A DNA stretch of 64,000 bases, from positions 1 to 64,000 of the forward strand of contig JAIQFG010000001.1 in assembly GCA_020073375.1 (NCBI GenBank), written 5' to 3'. Below the pieces are notes generated by a model. It did no database searches. It saw only the letters and a program-made list of their open reading frames with translations, and was not told where the DNA came from. Position numbers and translations under genes: made by a program. Positions 1-7,480 of the stretch are shown one piece after another (position 1 is the first letter of the stretch; each line of letters begins with the position of its first letter). This DNA comes from Terriglobia bacterium. GTDB taxonomy: Bacteria; Acidobacteriota; Terriglobia; Acidiferrales; UBA7541.

Positions 1-176
1 CTGTATTCAAAGGGAAAGACTTCCACGAACCGCTCGGTTTGAGGACGCACGCCCACCAGTTGCATATCGCCTCTGACGACATTCAACAGTTGCGGGAGTT
101 CGTCCAGCTTGCATTTTCGCAGGTAACGGCCCACGCGCGTGACGCGCGGGTCGTCCGGGCCGGTCAGGGTAGTTCC
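1..176 (-). pseudogene. 3' fragment of a bacterial sugar transferase (polyprenyl-phosphate sugar-1-phosphate transferase)
   Basis: Read on the minus strand directly after the TAG at 177-179, the frame stays open to the window edge and encodes about 58 residues that match the C-terminal half of the WcaJ/PssY-type sugar transferases that start exopolysaccharide repeat-unit synthesis at the inner membrane. Visible motifs in order are [25 protein letters not shown] and [10 protein letters not shown]. The N-terminal half with the membrane segment and the usual catalytic start of the domain is absent, because the preceding codons belong to a different protein that ends at the TAG. There is no start codon before the first motif. 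I read this as a headless relic; the 3' end lies outside the window, so an assembly join cannot be excluded. Confidence 0.7.
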
Positions 177-2714
177 CTACTGCGGTCGATAGCGAATAAA
201 CATGTTCACGTCCGCCGGCGAAATCGAACAACCTTGAGACGGTGCTTGAAGGATTACCTGAACGGGCGTTGTTGAATCTAGATCGAAATCAGTTGGTCCA
301 GAATCAACATATCCGGATGAAACTACCATGTCGTACGTCTTGCTTCCAGCCATCCGGACTATTGCGTCCGTCGAACATCCCTGCGGCGGTGTTTTTACCG
401 TTAATTCTAGCCTCTCGACTACAATAGGATCATCCAACGTGAATGTTGCAGCAGTGTATTGAGATGTGAGCGGCCCGGCGAACACTACGCTGTAAACGGA
501 TCGCGGGACGGATTTCATTTTCTCTCCGTCGATTGTCGGATCATTTAAGACTGGATTGTCGAAAGTTTGGGGAGCGGTCCACGTCTGCGGGCTTTCAAGA
601 AGAGCCAAATGCCCACTCACATCAGGTAAGACATATGTTTGATTTACAGTCAGATTAGAATGGTCCAGGGTCGCTGTGAAATTGTCACCTGAACCACCGA
701 ATGCGAGGGGCCCCGAGCTGCAAACTGTCGCGACGGGGCACTGGTCTGAATAGCTGGCAAATGTTGTTTCGAGTTCCATTACCTCACTATCGCTAAGCGT
801 CCCGCTCGGAATGTAGAGCATCGTTGGCATGTATACATCGAGCGGATGAGCGGAATCCACTCCGGAGAGATTGTAAATCAAATAAGCCCAAACACCCGGA
901 ACCGCAGTTACCTTCATGGCGCCATGCATCCAGATCCAATTCCCGTCGGATTTATATGGGGCCGTGAGTGAAATCGAAGGCAATCCTTGGTTATTGCTCC
1001 ATATGACCTGAAGTAAACTATTCGGTAAACCATTAGCCGCATCATCCGCTTTGAACCAACCGCCCATAACAACCCAGTCTCCGACTTGCGGGGTAACTTT
1101 GTATAATGCGGCAGTTATGTCAGAGACCCCACTACTTGTAGAGATTCTAACTGCCTTTGATGTCCCGTCAGGCGCTAAGATACCCCCGGATACTATCCCG
1201 TTTTTAACTGTCCAAAGGGATTGGTCCTGTGGCACGACATTTTGGAACCGGACTGCAGTAGGAGAAAATGCCCTATTCAATCCCTCGTAATTTCCTACGA
1301 ATCGTCCGCTGAACGGATCTAGCGAACTGGTGAATATGCCCACTTGTTTCTGTAATTCCGGTGCAGTATTTCCCACCCCAACTCCCCCAATCGATGTAGC
1401 CGGTCCTTGAATAGCGGGGGAGTTAGAAGGGAAAAGATTTGAAAGAAGTATTTGCGAACCATCAGAACTCGGATCGATATCCACGAGGGGCATCGATCCG
1501 ATGGGGGCATCGGAAGCATTTAGACCATCGGCAACAACTTTCCCAGCGCCATTGACCCGCCCCGTAATCCAGAGGAGGGGTGCCGCCAGAGTAACGCCGT
1601 CGTCATCGACGAATATATTCTTCAACTGGATAAGCCAATTCGTCCCCATATGTTCAGCATGAATCTTTAGCCCTCCAGCCCCGGCAATGTTCATGTCGGA
1701 AATATTGACCGGTCCACCCCCGTTGTTTCCGTTCGCATCCCAGACTACAGCAGCTCGTTGGTCAGATTGCTGGGGCGCGCTGGTGTTTGTGGCGCACGTG
1801 CTGTGCTCTATCCATAGCCAGTACACGTTGGCACCTATGAAAAAGCACGGGCCGTTGTCAGGGGATGGATAGACCCCAATATTGACATTGGAGAATCGGA
1901 GACTCACAGACCCTGCATTTGTTAAATCTCCGTTCGAGTCACGACCAATTTCAACTCCTCTGAATACGGCTCCAGATGTCGCATTTTGAACAGAGGCCGA
2001 GATTGAATTCCCGGCAAACCACATCCAAGGGATATGGTCAGGCTCGCTCCCGCCTATGAGCATTGGCGTTGGACCGCCATTTGCGAATTGCTGCTGTTGG
2101 GTTCCGGATCCCACCCCCTGTAGAGTTATGGCACTGCTGTACCAAAATCCTTTCGGAAGAACATGGCCGGTCTTTGAAGAAGCATCCGGACCTTCTTGGG
2201 ACCAAGAGACGGTTGTCGGTGTGGTTTCGGTGACCGTAAAAGTTCCATCGAACGACGGATCATCTACGCGGGATACCGTTACAACACGCCCTGCGGTGTA
2301 TGCGTGGCCCTGAACGATTGAGGCCGTGACGGTGTTCTTGACCCGCGTTATAGACGATATTGAGGAATATCGGCCGTTCACGTCGCCGAATCCGGCGATA
2401 CACAGACATTCTTTACCAGTTGGTCCAATTTTTGTCTGGTCAGTAAAATAGATTGTGCCTGTGGCCGAACCAATCTCCGGCCCCTGGGGCAATGAATCGA
2501 GACACGCAAGGACATCAAACTTCGAGGTGCCCCAAGATAAGCCGTCATTTTTGTCATTTCCCTTATTGGTTGCGTAGCATATGGCGGCGGCAGGCGATGG
2601 TTTGCCTGCAAAAGTCTTGGACGCTGAAGCTAGCCCACATCCATTAAGGGCCGGAAGGCACAAAAAAAGAATAAAAAAGATCGTGTGGATCCTATGATTT
2701 CCATGCTCTTCCAC
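177..2714 (-). CDS. Large secreted lipoprotein, beta-helix-like, function unknown
   Basis: The chosen start is GTG at 2714, with GGAGGG (2723-2728) eight bases upstream; an in-frame ATG at 2897 exists but lacks this signal. The 845-residue product begins with a short hydrophilic stretch, a hydrophobic run and the lipobox LNGC (Cys26), so it is probably a lipid-anchored envelope protein. Residues of roughly 170-450 are rich in Gly, Asn, Ser and short alternating beta-type segments, as in right-handed beta-helix proteins, and the C-terminal third has phage-tail-like low-complexity wording (for example VLPDVSGHLALLESPQTW). No catalytic motif is recognised. It sits between a HipA-like kinase gene and a sugar transferase fragment, so it may act on or bind surface polysaccharide, but that is inference. 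Base usage looks less GC-rich than the exopolysaccharide genes upstream, consistent with acquisition. Confidence 0.7.
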   Translation of the reverse strand: MEEHGNHRIHTIFFILFLCLPALNGCGLASASKTFAGKPSPAAAICYATNKGNDKNDGLSWGTSKFDVLACLDSLPQGPEIGSATGTIYFTDQTKIGPTGKECLCIAGFGDVNGRYSSISSITRVKNTVTASIVQGHAYTAGRVVTVSRVDDPSFDGTFTVTETTPTTVSWSQEGPDASSKTGHVLPKGFWYSSAITLQGVGSGTQQQQFANGGPTPMLIGGSEPDHIPWMWFAGNSISASVQNATSGAVFRGVEIGRDSNGDLTNAGSVSLRFSNVNIGVYPSPDNGPCFFIGANVYWLWIEHSTCATNTSAPQQSDQRAAVVWDANGNNGGGPVNISDMNIAGAGGLKIHAEHMGTNWLIQLKNIFVDDDGVTLAAPLLWITGRVNGAGKVVADGLNASDAPIGSMPLVDIDPSSDGSQILLSNLFPSNSPAIQGPATSIGGVGVGNTAPELQKQVGIFTSSLDPFSGRFVGNYEGLNRAFSPTAVRFQNVVPQDQSLWTVKNGIVSGGILAPDGTSKAVRISTSSGVSDITAALYKVTPQVGDWVVMGGWFKADDAANGLPNSLLQVIWSNNQGLPSISLTAPYKSDGNWIWMHGAMKVTAVPGVWAYLIYNLSGVDSAHPLDVYMPTMLYIPSGTLSDSEVMELETTFASYSDQCPVATVCSSGPLAFGGSGDNFTATLDHSNLTVNQTYVLPDVSGHLALLESPQTWTAPQTFDNPVLNDPTIDGEKMKSVPRSVYSVVFAGPLTSQYTAATFTLDDPIVVERLELTVKTPPQGCSTDAIVRMAGSKTYDMVVSSGYVDSGPTDFDLDSTTPVQVILQAPSQGCSISPADVNMFIRYRPQ

Positions 2715-3150
2715 GATGCCAACCCTCCGATGACTTGTCAGATGCTTCGAGGTAATTCTAGAAGTCACTGTAGATGACTCCCTCTTCGGCGGAACACCGT
2801 GCACGGATGAGACCATTCCAAGAAACATAGCTAACTCATGACTAATCTCTTGTTTTGGGTGGAATGTCGAACAGGGGAATGCGTCGTTGCGTTCCAATAC
2901 GGTATACTTTCAAATAATAAAATCCTATGATGGGAATTCACGGGGGTGGTCTTCCCTCTTGCCCGATGATCAGCCTCTCGCGAGTTCAGCAATATATACC
3001 GACGATGTCTGGGGACTTTTTTGCCCCTAGTTGCCTGGTGGCGGGCCATGGGGGTGGGCATCCTTGCTCAAATGCGATTTCGAAGATTTACGAGGAATAA
3101 GGAGAGGCAATGAGTTCAAAGGGCTTCGGCATAGATCGCGATTCACTAGG
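2715..3150. other. Gene-free stretch
   Basis: About 430 bases separate the HipA-like gene from the lipoprotein gene. No ORF here resembles a protein. It presumably carries the promoter and leader of the lipoprotein gene, whose GGAGGG site lies at its left end; I see no confident promoter hexamers, repeats or RNA gene. Confidence 0.5.
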
Positions 3151-4026
3151 TCATGCCGCGAAACTCGGTCGGGGTTTGACCTTGCGGATTTGCATGCGAG
3201 GTGCGTTATTCTTCCAGTTGGAAAAAGGGCTGGGGATCAAGTTTCCGGCCGCCCAAATAAGTTCCCGCACCCGCGTACGCCGCACATAAAGACGTTCGAT
3301 TAGACGGTTCCAGGATTCGTGATCCTCCTCATACCATTCCGGTGGAACCGTTGCTGCCGCTTCGTGCAAAATATTAAGCGTCAGCTTGGCTTCAAGCCAA
3401 CTGAGCCAAGGTTCAAATTGATCCATTCCCCGGACATTCGCGTACACCGCATGGTTCACGTAGATATTTCGAATTGTACTGTCTGGGAAATTCCAGCCCC
3501 CCCCATTAAAACAAAATCCCTGGTCGATCATCATTGCGTGGAGCGCCCCTGCGGATGGAAATTCGATGTCGGGCTCTAGTTGTTCGAACACGATCGCTTG
3601 TCGCCCATCCGTATTGCATGTCCATTTGTCGAACACGAGAATTCCAAGAAAATCATCGAGTTTCTTGATTCGAGGGATATGACGATCGTCAACGCCATTG
3701 AGAGTCACAATTCTGGATGGGTGTCCCGGGTACTTCGACCCGAACTGCTTTCCCGCAGAGCAGGGGACACGCTTGTCCGCATACTGGATGACTAGGTCAT
3801 GGGTGTTCTTAATCAGATCCCCAGACACTTCCACGACCGCCACGTCCGGCACGAGTATACCCATTCGCGCCGCTAGGCGCGTGGCAAGCATCTCGTTTGC
3901 CAGAACGCGTAGGTGCTGGGGATTGTTCTTAAATTTAACCACATAGTATGAGTCATCGTCACATCGCATGAGTTGGGCCTGCGAACCACCCCTCATGCGA
4001 CGAATACTTTCCACAGCCTTTCTCAA
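3151..4026 (-). CDS. HipA-like kinase family protein (HipA_2 type)
   Basis: The 291-residue product has the fold signature of stand-alone HipA-like Ser/Thr kinases. Visible are a nucleotide-binding Lys in YYVVKFKNN (Lys31), the helix NEMLATRLAARMG, a catalytic-loop-like WTCNTDGRQ (Asp140) and a metal-binding MIDQG (Asp168), the counterpart of DFG. The start is TTG at 4026, supported by GGAGG six bases upstream. Classical HipA toxins are encoded with a HipB antitoxin; no HTH partner is present on either side here. The family includes many orphan kinases of unknown target. It lies inside a damaged exopolysaccharide locus between a glycosyltransferase relic and a large lipoprotein gene, so it is probably cargo rather than part of the pathway. 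Confidence 0.72.
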   Translation of the reverse strand: MRKAVESIRRMRGGSQAQLMRCDDDSYYVVKFKNNPQHLRVLANEMLATRLAARMGILVPDVAVVEVSGDLIKNTHDLVIQYADKRVPCSAGKQFGSKYPGHPSRIVTLNGVDDRHIPRIKKLDDFLGILVFDKWTCNTDGRQAIVFEQLEPDIEFPSAGALHAMMIDQGFCFNGGGWNFPDSTIRNIYVNHAVYANVRGMDQFEPWLSWLEAKLTLNILHEAAATVPPEWYEEDHESWNRLIERLYVRRTRVRELIWAAGNLIPSPFSNWKNNAPRMQIRKVKPRPSFAA

Positions 4027-4047
4027 TTAGGGCCTCCGCGCCTCCGC

Positions 4048-4230
4048 CTATCGGGCTGAGATACACCCGTTCCCCACCGAATCCCTGGCCAGCAACCGGC
4101 ATCGAGCCGATCGCAGCGTAAGGGGGACGTCACGGGTGACGCGCCGGGGCGGAGTCAGCGCGCGCGAATCCTTGGACGTCACGAATAGCCCGTACTCCGG
4201 CATGGCCCACAGAATCATGCCAGCGAGCAA
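4048..4230 (-). pseudogene. Degraded 3' end of a GT4 glycosyltransferase
   Basis: This short reading frame contains SKDSRAL followed by RRVTRD, and the DNA around it aligns closely to the 3' part of the intact GT4 gene next door (PPKDSRALARAMQRVIRD, near 4945-5035), including a shared run around CCAAGGATTCGCGCGCGCTG. The N-terminal side is not glycosyltransferase-like but a hydrophobic stretch, and the C-terminal side diverges quickly. It is best explained as the remnant of a duplicated or recombined glycosyltransferase gene left at the broken end of the exopolysaccharide operon. Confidence 0.5.
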
Positions 4231-4246
4231 AATCGCGACGCCAATT

Positions 4247-4819
4247 TCAAATTCCAGTACGGGTAGATGAATTATTTTTTGGGAGTTGCGAACTCATGCC
4301 GACGATTTCGATGCGCGGATTACGCGGAATCACGCGCGCGGGCACTCCGCCGGCCAGGGCCATCGGCGGAACATCGTGCGTGGCTACCGAATTTGCCGCC
4401 AGCAGGGCGCCGCGGCCCACGGTCACGTTCTTGGTTACAGTGGCGTGAGCCGCCAGCCAGCAGCCCTCGCACAGATAAATGGGGCCAAGCTCGCCCGGGC
4501 CCCAACGAAACGAACCGTCCCTGCGCGTGTGGTTCCCGGTGACCAGAACCACGTAGGGGCCGAGCTGCACTTCGTCTTCGATGGTGATTCCACCCCAAGC
4601 GTGCAGCCAGCAGCCGGACGCAATGTAGACGTCGTTGCCGATTTCCAGGCGGTTGCCGAAATTGATGGTCACATTTCGCGCGATCTGGAAATTTCGGCCG
4701 CAGGACTTGAACGCGGGACGCAGCAGGAATCCGCGAAGCCGCAGAATCGGGCGCAGGTCCGGCAGCCAGCACGTCGCCAGCGTCACGATGTGGAAATACA
4801 AATACTTCAGCACTCTCAT
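4247..4819 (-). CDS. Hexapeptide-repeat acetyltransferase (WcaF/NodL-like), exopolysaccharide modification
   Basis: The 190-residue product has left-handed beta-helix hexapeptide repeats from about residue 50 (for example NRLEIGNDVYIASGCWL and GITIEDEVQLGPYVVL) and the catalytic-type His97 in GNHTRR, as in acyl-CoA dependent sugar O-acetyltransferases. A short hydrophobic N-terminal segment precedes the domain. Its start ATG at 4819 overlaps the stop of the glycosyltransferase gene as ATGA (4816-4819), so the two are translationally coupled. The probable role is O-acetylation of the exopolysaccharide repeat unit or a lipid-linked precursor in the cytoplasm. A much longer in-frame ORF running up to 5788 is only the shadow of the glycosyltransferase. 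Confidence 0.85.
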   Translation of the reverse strand: MRVLKYLYFHIVTLATCWLPDLRPILRLRGFLLRPAFKSCGRNFQIARNVTINFGNRLEIGNDVYIASGCWLHAWGGITIEDEVQLGPYVVLVTGNHTRRDGSFRWGPGELGPIYLCEGCWLAAHATVTKNVTVGRGALLAANSVATHDVPPMALAGGVPARVIPRNPRIEIVGMSSQLPKNNSSTRTGI

Positions 4820-6033
4820 GCCCTTGGGCCGATCTCCTGAGCAACCTCGGGCCTGCCCTGGTCCGTGTTTGTTTCCAATTCCCTCAGGACAATTTCTGTG
4901 AAGCGGCCGAGCGTTTGTAGGCGCGCCGACTCCAATCCGTTCCGAATCAGGGCGCGCCGCAAACTGGCGTCGCGGATGACGCGCTGCATGGCGCGGGCCA
5001 GCGCGCGCGAATCCTTGGGCGGCACGAGCAGTGCGTCCATTCCGTGTGTAACGGTTGTGGGCACGCCTCCCACCGTGGTGGAAATGGAGGGCAGGCCGCT
5101 GGCGCGAGCCTCGACCAGCACGTGCGGGGTGCCTTCGGAGAGAGTGGGGAGGACGAAAATGTCGGCGGCCCTCATGCGATCGAACAGCGGCTCGCCGAAG
5201 GGGACGTAGCCTGTCCAGCGTACTCTGGTTTGAATCTTGAGTGCGGCGGCGCGTTCGTCCAGCTTGCGGCGGTATGCGGGGAATTGATCCGGGCCGACAA
5301 TTTCCAACTCCCACGGGCCGTCGTGCCGGAGTTGGCTGACGGCGTCGAGCAGGTACTCGATTCCCTTCTCCGGTCGGATATAGCCGACAAAAAGGATGCG
5401 CACGCAAGGGCCCTGGCAGGTATCCAGGCGGGGAGAAAAATCGGTTTCTTCCACGGTGCTGGAAACGGTTGCGATGGTGCGCGGCGAGCGGTACGCGCGG
5501 GCGAGTTCTCCGCCGTTGCAGATGAACGCACCGCCTGTGAGCCAGCGGCCCATGCGGCTGACGGCGCGGTCCTGCAACGCGTAGAGCCACGCGAATGTAT
5601 CCCGCAAGCGGCCTTTGCGCGTGCTGGTGCGCAGCAGGGCTACCGGATCGCCCACGATCCAGTGACAGATGGGCCGGCGAAAGAGCCAGGCGAACAAATA
5701 CAGCACGCCGATGTAGGGGCACATTCCCCGGACAAAAAGGACGTCGGAGCTGCGGCACGTGCGAAGGTAGGCGCGCGCGATTCCCCAAACATGCAGCAAC
5801 GATGCGGCCGAGGTGCGCCAGAACGGTTGCGGAACCAGTTCGATGTTTTTCGCGGCCAGCGGCGATTCGGCGGACGAATCGGGCGGGCCGTCAACGACGC
5901 GGCTGCACATATACACTTTGTCGTATTGCGCGGCCAAGGCGTCGGCAACCTTGCCGGAAGCGGCCTGCATGTAGATTTCGCCCGCGCTGCAGTAGGCACG
6001 GACCGGGGTCACGTATCCGAGTGTTCGATTCAT
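4816..6033 (-). CDS. GT4-family glycosyltransferase (exopolysaccharide synthesis)
   Basis: The 405-residue product is a GT-B fold, retaining glycosyltransferase of family GT4. The C-terminal Rossmann half starts at RILFVGYIRPEKG (about 212-224) and contains the E-x7-E signature in SEGTPHVLVEA (Glu300 and Glu308), followed by SGLPSISTTVGG and LLVPPKDSRAL. The N-terminal half is a typical acceptor-binding domain. I chose ATG at 6033 because it is where homologous proteins begin (NRTLGYVTP) and because it avoids overlap with the upstream flippase that ends at 6056; an ATG at 6096 is in frame. It transfers a sugar from a nucleotide donor to a growing lipid-linked oligosaccharide on the cytoplasmic face of the membrane; donor and acceptor cannot be told. 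Confidence 0.88.
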   Translation of the reverse strand: MNRTLGYVTPVRAYCSAGEIYMQAASGKVADALAAQYDKVYMCSRVVDGPPDSSAESPLAAKNIELVPQPFWRTSAASLLHVWGIARAYLRTCRSSDVLFVRGMCPYIGVLYLFAWLFRRPICHWIVGDPVALLRTSTRKGRLRDTFAWLYALQDRAVSRMGRWLTGGAFICNGGELARAYRSPRTIATVSSTVEETDFSPRLDTCQGPCVRILFVGYIRPEKGIEYLLDAVSQLRHDGPWELEIVGPDQFPAYRRKLDERAAALKIQTRVRWTGYVPFGEPLFDRMRAADIFVLPTLSEGTPHVLVEARASGLPSISTTVGGVPTTVTHGMDALLVPPKDSRALARAMQRVIRDASLRRALIRNGLESARLQTLGRFTEIVLRELETNTDQGRPEVAQEIGPRA

Positions 6034-6055
6034 GGTCGGAAAGAGGTTATCGAGA

Positions 6056-7408
6056 TCAGGCCGGGGATCGCAGAATGCGCGGGCGCAGCGCGGCAACCTG
6101 CTGGAAAAAATTCCGGATGTTGCCCGCGCCGAACGGCCAGAAATGCAGCGGAGAAATTCGCAGCCAGTTGGCCGCCGAGGCTACCAGGACCGTGATTTGC
6201 GCCGCGGCGCCCAGCGCCACGGCCCAGGCCATCCCGACAAGTCCGAATGGTTTTAGCAGCAGGACCGCAGCCAGCGCCAGCACCGCACTGCCAATCAATT
6301 GACCGGCAAGGCCCGCGTAGGGGCGCCCGGCGCCGCGCAGTCCTTGATTCAAAATATTGCCCGAGGCGGTCAGGGCGGCAGAGAGGGCAAGAATTACGGC
6401 GGGAAGCGTGGCTTGAGAAAATGCCGTGCCGAAAAAGGGCGTGACCACAAACGGAATCAGGCACGACAGCAGCAGCGCGAGTCCCGCCGAGAGCAGCGTG
6501 GACTGGCGAAACGTCTCAGTGAGGATTATCCGCTGGTTGCGGGCGTCCTTTTCATTTGAAAGCGCCGCAAATGAAGTGATGCCCAGGGCGTCGCCCAGGG
6601 AAAACTGCGCGTTGCCGAATGCCGAAGCCACGGCGTAAATTCCAGCTGCCTCCGCGCTCATCAGGCTGACCACCAGGACCGTATCGATTTGCAGCGCGAA
6701 CAAATTTCCGGCCGTGGCTCCCCAATACGGCAATCCGGAACGCAGCAGACGGCGGCCCTGCGCCATGCTGGGACGGCCATTAGCAAAGGATTTCCTTTGC
6801 ACCCACAGCCGCAACAAGACCGCCAAGACTTGGCTGGCCAGGAACGCCCACACGAATCGCTGCAACTGCGCTTCGCGCCCTGCCCAGATCAGGCAGATCA
6901 GGATCAGATAAAAAAGATAGAACGAGCCGCGGACGACGTTGAATCTCCGCCAGCGCATGCGACCGTGCTCGATCGCCAGAAGTGTCTGATTGAAGATGTC
7001 GAGCGGAATCAGCAACAGGCAAAGCCGCGCGAGCGGGAGCAGACCGGCGCGGTCGGCGGGCAGGACGAGGGGAATCAGGAAATAGCCAAGCATGGAATAG
7101 GCGAACGAGGCGGCCAGTCCAACGGCAATCGCGCTGCAAACCTGGTCTGGTTCGGTGCCCGGATTTTCCGCCACACCGCGCGCCAAAGCCCAGTTGCAGC
7201 CCATCAGACCCAGATTGCTCAGGATGATGGGCCACAACAGCACGGTGGCCAGTTCACCACGGCCGGATGGGCCCAGAATGCGCGCGGTCAAAATTCCGGT
7301 GACGACGCCGCAGGCCTGGATGGCCAAACTGGTGAAGAAGGTTCCGAGGTTAGCTCTGGAAAATATCATCGGGTGGATCGGCCGGGGCGCGGATGCCGGC
7401 ACCGGCAT
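6056..7408 (-). CDS. Wzx-like polysaccharide flippase (MOP superfamily)
   Basis: The 450-residue product is almost entirely hydrophobic with about 12-14 predicted membrane helices and the usual flippase opening FTSLAIQACGVVTGILTARILGPSGRGEL. Members of this family move undecaprenyl-linked repeat units from the cytoplasmic to the periplasmic face before polymerisation. It lies between the Wzc-like kinase and the GT4 gene in one transcriptional direction. No clear ribosome binding site precedes either candidate start (ATG at 7408 or 7369), so the N-terminus is uncertain by 13 residues. No Wzy polymerase is recognisable in the window; it may have been lost with the missing part of the locus. Confidence 0.85.
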   Translation of the reverse strand: MPVPASAPRPIHPMIFSRANLGTFFTSLAIQACGVVTGILTARILGPSGRGELATVLLWPIILSNLGLMGCNWALARGVAENPGTEPDQVCSAIAVGLAASFAYSMLGYFLIPLVLPADRAGLLPLARLCLLLIPLDIFNQTLLAIEHGRMRWRRFNVVRGSFYLFYLILICLIWAGREAQLQRFVWAFLASQVLAVLLRLWVQRKSFANGRPSMAQGRRLLRSGLPYWGATAGNLFALQIDTVLVVSLMSAEAAGIYAVASAFGNAQFSLGDALGITSFAALSNEKDARNQRIILTETFRQSTLLSAGLALLLSCLIPFVVTPFFGTAFSQATLPAVILALSAALTASGNILNQGLRGAGRPYAGLAGQLIGSAVLALAAVLLLKPFGLVGMAWAVALGAAAQITVLVASAANWLRISPLHFWPFGAGNIRNFFQQVAALRPRILRSPA

Positions 7409-7480
7409 TTCTGTTTAAGGAAAGAGGGATTCCTTGGCAAAGACCATGCCTCGGAATGACGGTGTTTTTTCTTTTGTGCT

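Noticed and set aside
4820-5788. N-terminal extension of the acetyltransferase frame to 5788
   Set aside because: The extension is an out-of-frame copy of the glycosyltransferase; the acetyltransferase begins at the ATGA overlap.
5044-6195. 383-residue plus-strand frame in the exopolysaccharide locus
   Set aside because: Antisense to a clear GT4 gene and without recognisable domains.
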